Of a stretch of 64,000 nucleotides of DNA, positions 1-12,100 are shown one piece after another. Position numbers and translations under genes: made by a program. The notes beneath the pieces are model-generated. The model had not been told where the DNA came from and did no database searches. It was given only the letters and a program-made list of their open reading frames with translations. Every line of letters begins with the position of its first letter. Position 1 is the stretch's first letter. The stretch covers positions 28,226,001 through 28,290,000 of the forward strand of contig NC_133024.1 in assembly GCF_048771995.1 (NCBI RefSeq), written 5' to 3'. The DNA comes from Taeniopygia guttata. Its lineage: Eukaryota; Chordata; Aves; Passeriformes; Estrildidae.

Positions 1-1035
1 GTTCCTCTTTCTACTCACTGTCTCCAAAAGCGACCCTACTCATGACAGCTACTGCAACGCAAATCTCTTTTTTACCTCTGGAACTGCCTTCGCTGCTGCC
101 CCTGGGGCCAAGAACCAGCAGTACCTCCAGCTTTCTTCCTCAGGAGTCTCTCCCTCTGCTGATCCTACAAATCTTAGATGAAATTCCTTACTATCTAAGA
201 CACTTGGGATCACCTCAGCCAATATTGAGAATGATAAATGAAATCTGCCCTGTCAGCAGGGTGATAAAAATGATCAGATCCTGGATCAATAGGTCCACTT
301 TAGCAAACAGGCTGGTGAAGCAGGAGCAGATCTGTAGAGGGAAACAACTGATGATGAAGACTTTTTTGACACTCTGTAAATGTCTGGGGACTTCAGACCA
401 GCCCTAGCCCAAAGCAAAGCTGAATTCTCACAGTGGTCAGAGCATATTTGCTTCACATCTTGCAGGTCCTTTCACCTAAATTTTTCATCTTCTCCTGATC
501 CAAACTGAGGTACTAATGCAGCTGCACCCTAACTGTCCACCAACACGGATTCCTATCCCAGTTCAGATGGAGAAAAGGAAGACAGAGATATTGGCAGATA
601 ACAGGCCCTAAAATGAATGAAGACAAGGAAAGTGTTGGTGCCTTCACTCCAGTAGCAAGACGGGTAACAGGAAAATGAGATGTTTTTTGTCTTGTGAAGA
701 CTTTCTAGCCAGGATTGTCCTGGCTGAGGTGACACAGCTGGAAGGGGAGCTTTACCCTTCTGACATGACCAAACCATTGCTCTGAGCACTACTCTCACTC
801 TTATCTCCTGTTCTCTCCTCCCCCTTTCCCCTGTCTGTAGGACCATGCTGTTGGTTGGTGATGGAAGAGGCCACCACAGCAGCTGTGCAAACTGAGGCAC
901 CCTGGGCATCCCATGCCCTGGGCACTTTGCCCGCCAAGCACCCTTTGCAGCACCAGCTGTTTGCCTTTCCCCTCAGTTCACAGCCATGCCCCCCAGCCCT
1001 CGTGCGGCCTGGCTGCCTCCTCACATCGCTCTTTG
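1..1035. other. No gene recognised at the left edge
   Basis: This kilobase has open frames of 118-121 codons, but none resembles a known protein and none has convincing exon borders. In human the neighbour here would be CD4 or LAG3; I see no immunoglobulin-domain or cytoplasmic-tail exon of either. It may be intergenic sequence upstream of GPR162. Confidence 0.5.
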
Positions 1036-1860
1036 GGAAAGGAGCCGGCTCCTTCCCGTCCTGCGGGTGACACTGCGGGGCGGCCGTGCGGCCCGTGGGG
1101 CAGGAGGGCTGCACAGACGGGCGCCGCCGTGCCTGGGCCATGTCCAAGCCCGGCTCCGAGAGCGCGGCCGAGCGCAACCCGCCCCGTCGGGAGCAGCGGA
1201 GGGGCCGCTGCCGGGGCGGGGGCCGGTGCCGGGGCGGCGGCTCCCGCGCCCGTCCGCCCGTCCCGCCCCCTGGCTGCTCGGCCCGGCGGTGCTCCCGCCG
1301 CCGTCCCCCGCCGCCGCTCCCCGCCCCTCGCCCCTCGCCGAGCCCCGCCCGGCGGTGGCCGGAGCGCGGGGCCGGGGCGGCTGCCTGCGGCGGCCGGAGC
1401 TGCGGCGCGGCCGGGGCCGGGGGCCGGCACACCGGGCAGAGGCGCGCACAGCCGCGCGGGGCGCCCGTCGCCATGGCAGCGCTTGCTCCGGCGAGAGGTA
1501 AGATGGGTCCCCCCGGCCCCCGCCGCCGCCGCCGCCGCGATCGGCCCCCGCTCCGCCGCCGGCGGCCCCCGCTCCGCCGGGCGCGGGGCGGCGCCGCCGC
1601 CGCCGGGCACGGCCGCGCCCCGGGGCGCCCCGCGGGCTCCGCGGCCCCCGCCCAGCCCAGCCCAGCCCAGCCCCGGCCGAGCCGCGGCGCTCCGCGGCCG
1701 CCGGGCCGGGCTCGGGGCGGCCGGACCCCCGCCGCGGCCGGGCTGCCGAGCGGGGGGCGAAGGGAGGGGGCGGCGGGGCAGCGGCGCGCCTCGGCCCGGC
1801 CGGCCGCGTCTCCGGCACCCCGGCTTTCTCCGCGCTCCTTTGCAATCATTCCGGGTCACC
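1036..1860 (+). promoter_or_regulatory. GPR162: CpG island, probable GPR162 promoter and first exon
   Basis: The segment is extremely GC-rich and dense in CpG, unlike both flanks, as expected for a vertebrate CpG-island promoter. The next gene on the plus strand is GPR162, whose coding start lies 2.2 kb further on, so a spliced untranslated first exon is likely here. A strong donor (gag|gtaaga) lies at 1498 and a second (cag|gtgagg) near 1977. An ATG in good context at 1473 precedes the first donor by eight codons. No coding exon is proposed: the long open frames in all phases follow from the lack of stops in GC-rich DNA. Confidence 0.6.
1651..1670. repeat. (CCCAG)4 short tandem repeat
   Basis: Four perfect CCCAG units lie inside the CpG island upstream of GPR162. 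This is simple sequence with no further interpretation. Confidence 0.8.
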
Positions 1861-4089
1861 TTCCCCTGCGAGCCCCCTCCCTCGCCTCCCCCTGCAGCAG
1901 CAGCCCCGCCAGCGTCTCCTGTGCTCTCCCCCGCCGGTGGGATGGGCGGTGGGGTGCAGCCGGGGAGCGTGCTCAGGTGAGGACGGGTTTCCCCGACCTG
2001 GGCATCCTGCGCTAGCTCTGGGGCGCTCTGGTCTCTTCGAGCCGGAGGACCACAGCTTGAAGCACAATTGGGCCCCAGAGCCAGCAGAAGCAGGAGGATT
2101 CCAGCCTCATCGAGGGATCAGTGTGGGCCAGCAGAACAAGCCGGGGTGGGAAGGGCGGCAGAAGGAGAAGCTGCAAGGAAATTCATTCCCCTGGGATTAT
2201 CAGAGACGGGTAGTTCCGTAACTGTCTCCAGAGGCCACAGGCCTAACTGCAAGAGTGGTGATAATGGGGGGAAAAGGATGAAACAGAGTAGAATGGGGCC
2301 ATCGCCAGTCCAGTCATGGCAAACTGCTCCAAGCAGGGAGGAAAGGAGGCAAAGCCTCAGGTGGTCACAGAGAAGGTGAGAAAATAATGGAGAAGCAGGA
2401 AGAAGAAGGGCATGGGAACTCAGCCATTAGCTTGGGTACTGAGCCATGCACATAGTCAAGGCACAGAGCAGGCCTGTACCTTCCTGGAATATGCTGCTTG
2501 GGTGTTCCCTGTGGATGAAGACAGAGAAGGGGGTCTGAGCTGGTAGGACCAGGGAAGGCAAAGGTGAGTAGTCTCAGGAATAGGTTAATAGTCTTTTTCC
2601 CTAGGTATGTGACTATGGGGGTCACATAGACTTGTGGATCAAGAATGTGGAATGGCAGGGTACTGTTGTAATGGTGGAATGCACCCATACATGGGAGCAG
2701 CAGGTTAAAAACCAGAGCACTGGCAGAAAGAAGCTGAGGTCCAAAGACTGTTGGAGCTGTGGGAGCTGTACAGCTGAAACAAGGGGTGTAGCAGCACATG
2801 CATGGGGATGTCAGCGCTGGAATTACAAGGGATGATGCAGATCAGACCTTCCATGCCAGAAATGGCATTAGTAACACTTTGGCTAGGAAGCTTAGAACTG
2901 GAAGGGCAGGGAACATGGTGTGTATCAGCAGCACTGGATTGAGTTGGTGGGGACCAGAGTCCAGCCTGAGCTGTGTGGGGACTGGTGCAAATATGGCTCT
3001 TCTGTTCCCTGAAAGACACAGGGAATGCTCCACACTGTCTAAATCATGACAAGGTGTTAGTGTGGGCAAGGAGAGAGAGGGAGAGATCTGGGAGAATAGA
3101 ATGATCTTAAATTACTTTTTCTCTTTTCTCTCTTCCACAGTGAAACTCATGCCCTGAATCTCCAAGGGAACCTTTGAAAAGGATCTTCCCCTCCCTGCCA
3201 TCTCCGTATTGTTTGCCAGCTGTGCCCTGCGCAGGAAAGCTTTAAAGACCAGCAAAAAGAAAACAGCAAAAAGGACAATGTAGTTAAGAGTGCAGTGAGG
3301 TCTTGGGTAGGGAGCCCTTTGAATCTTGTTTCTCATCCTTCCCTCTTTGTTGATAGCTCTCTGACAGCCTTGGCAGGAACCTCTACCTGGCCACAAGCGC
3401 AGTGGCATTTGGTGAGACAGGAATTACGCACAGTGTATGCACCACCCTCACTTTTTCGTCGGGACCTTTGCTCTTTTTCCTGTCACCTCTGAAACTCTTG
3501 CCTAGCTCCTCATTCCCTAGGACACTGGGAAGCAGGCACTTGGTTCTGCCAAACTGTTTGGAGTCTCTAGAAATCCCTGTCTGTGTGTGGCCTTCACCAG
3601 TCCCAGCAGAAGGTGGCCTCTGAGTCAGAAGGTGTCTGGTGGGCACATGAAGTAAGGAGAGCTTTTTATCTGGGAGAAGAGTGGAGGAGAGTGATGTAAT
3701 AGATGGGGAGAAAAAAAAAAAAGTGAGCCCAGGCGAGTGAGGGAAGAAGCACTGGTAAGTGTTCATGAGAGAGAAAAAAGGTGGAAGAAAGAAAAAGAAA
3801 GAGAACAAGGGAAAAAAAAAAACAGATGAAAAAGTTAGAACAAGGAAAAGAAATATAATCGAATAGGAGGGAAAGGGAAGACTGGAAGCGAGACAGAGTT
3901 GACGGCTGTTCTGCCTGGCACCTGGTGGCAATGCCTTGAGAAACCCTTCCAGCAAACAATGTGAGTGCAAACAACTCACATTGCAGCAGCAGATGAGGAG
4001 AGACGTGGCTCCCCCAGCGCAGAGTCCCACTCACCCTCTTACAATATCCCAGCAGCAGAGGCAGGGTGCAGTCTAGCAGGGTTGGCAGC
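1861..4089 (+). other. GPR162: GPR162 leader region (intron and possible 5' UTR exons)
   Basis: This stretch separates the CpG island from the GPR162 start codon. It has a good acceptor (tctcttccacag) ending at 3140 and a donor-like gtaagt at 3754, so one or more untranslated exons could lie here, but their limits cannot be set without transcripts. No protein-coding exon is recognised. The last part is a purine-rich tract described separately. Confidence 0.4.
3646..3885 (+). repeat. Polypurine tract upstream of GPR162
   Basis: About 240 bases of the plus strand are nearly all A and G, with A-runs at about 3710-3722 and 3811-3821, interrupted by short mixed stretches. The minus strand is therefore a long polypyrimidine tract, which produces the phenylalanine- and serine-rich minus frames seen here. 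It is low-complexity sequence, not a gene. Confidence 0.7.
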
Positions 4090-7000
4090 ATGGGGGACTC
4101 TGAATCAGAGTCCACCTTGCACAACAACTCACTGTGGTGGCTGGCATGTGGGATGTTAGCTCTGTTAGCCAACTCTTGGATTATCCTCAGCATCACAGCC
4201 AAACAACAGAAACACAAGCCTCTGGAGCTGCTGCTGTGCTTCCTTGCTGGCACACACATCCTTATGGCAGCAGTACCCCTCACCACCTATGCCGTGGTGC
4301 AGCTGCGGCGCGAGTCCTCCGACTACGACTGGAACGAAAGCATCTGCAAGGTCTTTGTCTCCACGTACTACACCCTGGCGCTGGCCACCTGCTTCACAGT
4401 GGCCTCCCTCTCCTACCACCGGATGTGGATGGTGAGGTGGCCAGTCAACTACCGCCTGAGCAATGCCAAGAAGCAGGCTCTGCACGCAGTCATGGGGATC
4501 TGGATGGTGTCATTCATCCTCTCCACCCTGCCCTCCATCGGCTGGCACAACAACGGCGAGCGCTACTATGCCCGTGGCTGCCAGTTCATTGTCAGCAAAA
4601 TAGGGCTGGGCTTCGGTGTCTGCTTTAGCCTCCTGCTGCTCGGAGGAATCGTCATGGGCTTGGTGTGCGTGGGTATCACCTTCTACCAAACCCTGTGGGC
4701 ACACAGGAGACGCCGGCGATGCCACCATCAGAGAGCAGAAGAAGCGTCATCCTGCTCTTCATCAGCACATACCACTTTCAATGTGCCAGCCATTGTGGTG
4801 GAGGATGTACGAGGCAAAAGGAGGTCTTCACTGGACGGCTCCGAGTCAGCCAAGACCTCCTTGCAGATGACCAACCTCATAAGCGCCATTGTCTTCCTGT
4901 ATGACACGCTCACTGGGGTGCCTATCTTGGTAAGCATCCAGTTCTCTCTTTCCCTTCAGAATGTGCAGTTAAAGCAGATTTGCTTTTCTCTCAAGTTTTA
5001 GAGAAGGATCTCTCCTGTCCCGCCAGCCGCAGAACTGCCGCATCTGAATCTGTGTTATTCTGAGCGGTGGTTTTAAAAAGATTGCAGTAATTCTCTCATC
5101 CTTCCGCAGTAGCATTTTCTTAAGTCTAAGTCTGGGGAATACACACTGCACAGCTAAAACCACTGTGCAAGTTTTAAGTGGCTAAGAGGAGAGGAAATTA
5201 TTCTGCAAACTTACTTGTAAAAACAATGAGATTTCTATTTCTCTGGTCTGCTTCTGGAGAACTGATACACCAGCTTTAACAGCTGATGCATCCAGTTGTC
5301 TTTTTCTTTCTGCTTGTATGGCTGTAGGCAGCATTCAGGTTTTGGCCAGCCGGTCGATTCTGTGCAAAATTGGAGAGCTGGAGAAGGTCTCAAAAAGAAC
5401 CCTTAAAAGGGGAGAGGCTGAGTCACAGATTATTTTTTTTCCCCAGCGGCTGGTGTCCTTTGTTAGCACCTATTTAGCTCCAGCTGGTAATGAGCACAGG
5501 AAGAAGGGATGCTAGCACCAGGTCTCATGGTAGAGATATGGCAACTTGGAATATGGCCCAGCAAACCTGGGGAAAGACCCCAGGAGCAGATTTTCAAAGG
5601 GACACAGGGTAATTACTTGATGAGTCCTTTAGAAACAGATTATGTTCTACTACAGAATTGTTACCTTTCTCCCTACTTCTGTCTCCTTGGCATTATTGCT
5701 TTTTCTTACCTTACAGGTCGTGAGCTTTTTCAGCCTGCGCTATGATACGGCCCCCACCTGGATGGTTCTGGCTGTGCTCTGGTGTTCCATGGTGCAGACC
5801 TTGCTGCTCCCCTCTTTCATCTGGTCCTGCGAGCGCTATCGAGCAGATCTCCGCACCGTGTGGGAGCAGTGTGTGGCTATCATGTCTGAGGAAGACACAG
5901 AGGATGGTAAGCTCCTCACCAGCCCACAGTCACCTTTCTTCACTAACCAACCTCCCCAAAAGACTACAGAGGAAAGAGGGGGTCTTTGGGAAAAGGATCT
6001 TGTGGTGTTCGGGTGGCTCGGTGACATTCATGTTACAGCTTGAAGTCAGCAACCACAAGAAAATGTATTCTGTGGAGGGCTCTGCCACTCACAGCCATAG
6101 GACTAGCATCCAGGAAGCATTAGTGCAGCATCTTCCTCACTACTTGCAAGCATAAATACATTGTGTGTAGCTGCCAAACCACAACCAAAGTGACATGCTG
6201 GGCCTCAGCCCAACTCGCTCATTCAAGGGTCCAAGAGACCTGGCAGTGAATGATTCAAAGGCAAGACAGAAGATATAGGGCACAGTGTGGGTGCTTTAGT
6301 GCTGCTGCAAGCAGAAGGACAAGGTCCTGGTTCAGAGGTGAGCCCTCAGAGCTGCAAGTAGGACAGCACAAGTCAGATAAGCATTAGGATGGTATCCAGG
6401 TGCCCTGATAATGCTCCTCTTCTGACTGAAAAGTGTTGACTGCCGTTCTTGTCTTTGCCAACAGATGGTGTGTGTGATGATTATGGTGATGGCAGGATCT
6501 GCAAAGTGAGATTCGATGCGAACGGCGCCGCAGCTGCAAAGCGGGACTCTCGGGACATCAAGCTGCTGCCCATGCACCACATGTTGTTGCCCCAGGACAA
6601 GGTGCATTACCTGCAGGTGAGCCAAGAGCTAGCGGGGCAGCCCCACAACCCACTTCCTTCTCTGTCAGTTTCCCACGCCTTTGTGTCCTCTTGACTCTCT
6701 TCTCTGGGAACCTCAGCTACTCCCTTCCTATTCTGACTCTTCAAGTCTTCCATCACCTGCCCCCTTCTCTGTTTTCCAGGTCCCTATTTCACGGAGACTG
6801 TCACATGATGAGACTAACATCTTCTCCGCCCACCGCTCTGCTCCATCCTTCCTACACAAGTGGTCTTCGTCTGACGACATCCGCATTTCCACCCCCCGCA
6901 AGCCTGGGGGCCCCGGTTTCTTGCCTCCCCAGCTGCATGACTACCAGCACCGCCGGCGGCCCCCAGAAGATGAGCTGACGACCCTACGGCAATTTTTGGA

Positions 7001-7307
7001 GGGGGGGCTGTTGCCCCGGGGTTCCAGCTCCAGCGCCTGCTTCTTCCGAGATGAGATCACCACGTTCATCGACGAGACGCCACAACCCACCCCAGCCTGC
7101 AGCCCACGGCACTCCTGTCTCCTGCTCGCATCACGCCGAGACCGCCGCCTCTCCCTCGGCAGCAGGGAGGAGGAGAATTCTGACCGGCCACGGCGCTGCT
7201 CCGTGCTTGGCAATGAAGTCTGGCGTCTGCAGGATGGAGAGCAGGCACCATGTGAAAGGACCCCAGAGGCCTGCGAGCCACAGACCTTCCAGGACCCCAA
7301 ACTATGA
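4090..7307 (+). CDS. GPR162: GPR162, orphan class A G-protein-coupled receptor
   Basis: Four coding exons: 4090-4929, 5717-5906, 6465-6616 and 6780-7307; phases join cleanly to give 569 aa (human about 588). GPR162 is an orphan rhodopsin-class receptor, mainly neural, paralogous to GPR153. Exon 1 encodes TM1 to TM6 and is nearly identical to mammalian GPR162 (for example [20 protein letters not shown] and [11 protein letters not shown]). Exon 2 carries the end of TM6 and TM7 ([11 protein letters not shown]). Exons 3-4 encode the long serine-rich tail with [22 protein letters not shown] and FIDETP. As in the mammalian protein, the usual DRY motif after TM3 is replaced by Tyr-His-Arg. I start at 4090 (MGDSESES) because it matches the family N-terminus; an in-frame ATG at 4066 would add eight residues. 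The third intracellular loop has an Arg/His-rich stretch that differs from mammals. Confidence 0.96.
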
Positions 7308-7638
7308 GAGACAGCATCAAAAACATTCAGTGCCATCACAGTTTTTAAATGAAACTTCAAGCGTTCCCTTTGTCCCGGGACCCAATCACTAATTTGCATT
7401 CTCATCTTTCTCGCCAGCAGGCAGAAAGCACGGCACCCCATGCTGGTGGGGGAAAAAGAAGTGGGACAGATCCACAGAAGGGAGCACAACGGACGGACAG
7501 ACAGCCTGTGCCTGCTCTCAGGTTACAAACACATCCACCGCTGCCACCGCCACTTGGCATCCTTGCCAGTCCCGTCCCTTTGTGAACTCCACCCTCGCAT
7601 CCGCTCTGCCCTAAGAGACAAGGCAGGCGCAGAATGGT

Positions 7639-7644
7639 ATTAAA
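7639..7644 (+). terminator. GPR162: Probable GPR162 poly(A) signal (ATTAAA)
   Basis: ATTAAA, the commonest variant of the polyadenylation hexamer, lies 332 bases after the GPR162 stop and is followed by T-rich sequence. No AATAAA occurs between the stop and this point. Confidence 0.5.
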
Positions 7645-8389
7645 ATTCTATATTTGGAGTGTCAATCGTGTGTCTGTTTTTAAAATACTATATTAGTAAT
7701 AATTTTGTTTCCATAGAAACAAAATGATTGTCCCGGTGTTTAATGAAGCTTCACAGGTTTCTGGAAGAGAAACGCAAAATGTGCGAGGCTCCTTTCCTCC
7801 CTCTTCATCCTTTCATTTCAGCTTCTCTGAAAGGCAGTGGATGCTTAGCAGCCGAGGAAAGGGAACGATGCCCTTAGAGGAGTTGTCATGGGAGACTGGG
7901 TGAAAGGTCTTCTGCCCATTTCAGATGAGGTGCTAAGCAGGAGGCCTCAGGTTTCTAACATTGCCTCAAAGCAAAACCATTTGTTGAGCAACTCCAGGCT
8001 TGGAAAGAATTAAAATTCACTCCAAGAATCCAAGAAGATCTTGACCCTTAACATATTATTTCACCAGCGCAAACTTCAGGTAGCCCAAACTTCTCAGCCA
8101 AACAGGAAAGCTGACAGAGGCTTCTCGGGGAAGTCCCACTCAACTGCCCACACCAGCAAAGCTGGTAGTGTTGAGGTCTGGAGCAAGCTCCTGCTCCAGA
8201 CACAACTCTTGGCAGGGAGGTGCAAGAGTAGTGTGTGGGAGATGGACCTTCTGGCTGGTGCTGGCTGTAGTTCCAGCCAAGGGCAAAGGTTTGGCAGTGT
8301 CAGAGGAGAGGCGGTGTCAGAGGGAGACACCCCCAAAGCACTTCTCTGTGCGATGGGAATATGAAGCTTCCAAGCGTGACTCCAAGGAG
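7645..8389. other. Intergenic GPR162-P3H3
   Basis: This AT-rich to mixed sequence lies between the GPR162 3' end and the P3H3 CpG island. No coding exon, repeat family or RNA gene was recognised. Confidence 0.5.
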
Positions 8390-9120
8390 AGGCGTCCTTG
8401 GCGGCGTTTGGGTGACCGACCCCAAATGGGGGGTTTGCGCTGGGGCTGCCGCCCGGGCCAGGGGCCACGTCAGACCCAGCGGCGGCAGCACCGGGAGCCC
8501 CCGGGGCAGCGGCGGCTCCCGGCCGGCGCGGCAGGACCCGGGCCGAGCCTTCCCGCCCACCGCGGCCCCGGACCGGCGCCGCCCCCGGGGTGGGCCGAGC
8601 CCGGGGCCCGCCAGGACGCCCGCCCGCCCCGGACCCCTTCTCCTCCTCCCGGAGCCATGGCCTCGCTGCTGTGCCTCAGCCTCCTGGCCGCCGCCGCGGC
8701 CGCCACGTCGCCGGGCCGGCTGGTGCCGTTCGACCTGCTGTACGCGGACGGGGTGCGGGCGTACCTGGCGCGGGACTGGGCGCGGGCGGCCGAGCTGCTG
8801 CAGCGCGCCCTGCACAGCTACGCGGGGCTGCGGGCCGCCCGCCGCGCCTGCCGCGCCGCCTGCGCCCGGGAGGAGCCGTTCTCCGGCGGGCCCGGGCGCT
8901 GGGAGGCCGCGCTGCTCGGGCCGGTGCTGCAGCGCGCCGGCTGCCTGCAGCGCTGCCTGGGGCGGCGGCTGCGCCCCGCGCCCTCCGCGCACCGCGCCAG
9001 CCGCGCCGTGCGCCGCGACTTCCAGCGCAGGGAGCCCTACAACTACCTCCAGGTGGCCTTCTTCCAGGTGGGCACCGGCATCGGCACCGGCACCGGGGCG
9101 GGCGAGACACAGCGGGGTGC
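8390..9120 (+). promoter_or_regulatory. P3H3: CpG island with P3H3 promoter and first exon
   Basis: GC content and CpG density rise sharply at about 8390 and fall again after the first coding exon. The start codon at 8657 lies in a strong context (gagccATGg). No TATA box was seen, consistent with a dispersed GC-rich promoter. Confidence 0.7.
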
Positions 9121-12100
9121 GAGGTGCCAGCGGCTCTCCCACAGGGTCCCCGGGTAGCCGGGGGGGTGGACGCCTTTCCTTCAGCCTCGAGAAGAGAGAA
9201 CCGAGAGGGAGCCGTATTGATGCGCATAAATATTTACAAGGGGGTTGCCAAGGGAATGGAGCCAGGTTCTTCTCACGGGTGCCAGTCGCTACAAGAGGCA
9301 ACAGGCAGAAACTGATGCACAAGAAGTTCCACCTTTAGGTGGAATATTAGGAAGAGCTTTGCTATGTGGGTGACCATGCACTGGAACACATTGCGCAGAG
9401 CAGAGGGAATCTCCCTCACCGGAGACATTCCAAAACCATCTGGATGCAATCTGGTGCCATGTGCTGTAGGACGACCCTGCTTGTGCAGGGAGGTTGGAGC
9501 AGATGACCCGCTGTGGTCTCTTCCAATCTGACCCATTTAGTAATTCTGTGATTCTGAACCCGGGAAGTAGCTGGGGTGAGGGGTGGGTGTGAACAGCAGA
9601 GACCTACAGGAGCATGACAGGCACTGTTGCCTTTTCTCCACAGCTGAAGAAGCTGGATCAGGCCGTGTCTGCCGCTCACACCTTCTTCGTCGCTAATCCC
9701 CAGCACCTCCAAATGCGGGAGGACATCGAGAAGTACCGCCGTATGTCAGGGGTGAAGTCAGACAGCTTCCAGGACTTGGAGGCCACACCACACTGGGTGA
9801 GGGCTCAGTGCAGAGCCACGCATGAGCAGCTTTTATTCCACCCTAGGGACCGGTCTGGAATCCTGATCTGTTCCTACACAAAGGCCATGGTTTGAGACAG
9901 GCCCCCATACACAGAATCATATAGAGATTCAGCTTGAAAAGAACCTTTAATGATCACCTAATCCCAGTCCCCTGCCATAGGCAGGGATACCTTCCACTAG
10001 ATCAGGTTGCTCAAAGCCCCATCCATGCTGTCCTTGGAATACTCTGAGGGATGGGACATCCACAGCTTCTCTGCACAACCTGCTTCAGTGTCTCCTACAG
10101 TCATCATCAAAGTATCTTATCTCCAGTGCAACAAATACTTACCTTCCATCAAAAGGCTTTTTCAGTTTAATACCATTGCCCCTTATTCTGTCACTACAGG
10201 CCTTGGTCAAAAGTCTTGCTCAGACCCCTTTGTGTCTGAATGGCTGCAGGAAGATCTCCCTGCAGCCTTCTCTTCAAGGTGAGGACAAACCACTGCAAGT
10301 GTGACAGAGAGACTTTTTGATGACAGTTATTTGGCTTTAGTCTAGGATTTGCTGTCACTGTGTGGTTCACTGTGCATGAGCAGGCAGGCCCCTTTATGTC
10401 AGCACCAGCCTATGAGCGACTCAGAAGTCTCAGGGCATCCTTTGGTGTCACCCACACTGATGAAGGGACCTGGATCTGTCCTTCACAGGAGGCATATGAG
10501 ACTGGTGTGCAGCACTATGATGCAGATGAGTACCTGCAGGCTGTGGCCGGGCTGGAGGAGTCACTCTCAGAGGCCCTGTCAGCACTGGAAGAGTGTCGTG
10601 CCCTGTGTGAAGGGCCTCGGGAGGATGAGGACGAGGAGGAGAAAATGCAGCCTGGCCTGTATGAAGCCATTGCAGGTAGTGTTAGAGGCACAGAGGGTTG
10701 GGTAGGAAGGCTGTGCTCCCCACACTGGGCACATCCCATCACCCAGCACTCCTGTCTGGAAGAAGTGTGGGCTACTGCCTTTCTTGCTCCTCTCTCTTGC
10801 AGCCCATTATATTCAGGTTTTGAAGTGCAGGCAGCAGTGCGTCCTGGAAATTGCCACAAAGCCGGGGAGAATTTCTGCCACAGAAGATTTCATACCCTCT
10901 CACCTTGATTTGCTGCAGTTTGCCTACAGCCAGGGTGAGCAGAGCCACAAACCAGCAGGTTGTACTGTGGCACCCCTACACTTGCCCTTTGCCTCTGATC
11001 CTGGAGCATGTCATGGGGAAAAATGGCACACTGACCTGAGCTCTACTACTGCTTACCCCCTAACTCTTTCCATAACCTCTATTCAAGTCTGTGGCCACCT
11101 TGGGAAATGTCCCTTGTGGTCTCCTTCAGTCTCATTGTCCAACATCTGTGGTGTGAAGCTGTTCCCCATGTCTTTCCTCCAGCACACTTTTCAGGACCTT
11201 GTTCCAACTATTTACTGAGTATTTTATACCCTCCTTTTCAGTACATGGTTCCAGATGAGGCTCCCCATTCCTGCCTAGAGGCTGCACATCTCACCTCAGC
11301 AGTGGCGTTCCCTCTGAGGCAGCCCTACCTGCCTACCTGCTGAGCTGATGGCCTGGCATGACACTGGTCATCCTGTCACTCTGTCACTTTCACACATCCC
11401 TCAGCCCTTCTTTTGCATAACCCTGCTCCTCCCCACACTGACCTAACTGTTCTTACTTCCTCTGTCAGACAGCTGGTAAAACTTGTATCTCAAAGAAGCT
11501 GCTAGACCCCTCATCTTGCCTGTTGCATGAGGGAAGTGGGACCATCTCTCTTTTTAAATATACCTACTTTTAATCTGTTTCTTGTAAACCAGCTCCCAAT
11601 AAGTATTAAAGGCATGCCTGTTCTGTACCAGGTTCATTCCCATCGTTGGGTGGAGGCCCTGCTAGGCAGGGGTTGATGTGTACTTGGTGTAAGGCCAGCT
11701 GCCAGATCCTGACAGGGACGCTGGGTGCTGCTGGCCTGCACACATTTGCTGCTCAAGTCTTTCAGAGATGTGTGTTTGTTCTCTTCTGTCCCTGCACAAG
11801 TTGGGAACCAGACACTGGCTGCTGAATGTGCTGCTTCCTACTTGCTCTTCTATCCCACGGATGAGCCCATGTTGGAGAAAATGAAACAGTATCGCACAGA
11901 ACTGGGAGAGGATGCAGTTGTCGAAGCCAGACAGGTAGCAACAACTCCACGTCTGTCCTTTTTGGTCCTCCCCTGTCCCACAGGACAGGATCACAGTCCA
12001 AGAGACAAAAAGGGAAAGGTGTTTCACTGCAGACATGTGCCAAGGCCAGGACTGAAGAAACTGGAGTTTACATCTAGTCTGTCACAGTCAGTGCCCCTTC

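Noticed and set aside
752-2015. Several 270-365 codon open frames on both strands across the first CpG island
   Set aside because: They are Pro/Arg/Ala/Gly-rich in every phase, have no family resemblance and follow from the scarcity of stop codons in GC-rich DNA.
3383-4286. Minus-strand frames of 206-215 codons, Phe/Ser/Leu-rich, looking like a membrane protein
   Set aside because: The hydrophobic runs are the complement of the polypurine tract; one frame also overlaps GPR162 exon 1 antisense.
10935-11800. Open frames of 78-144 codons in P3H3 intron 4
   Set aside because: They lack flanking splice signals in a matching phase and have no similarity to leprecans; the flanking exons join correctly without them.
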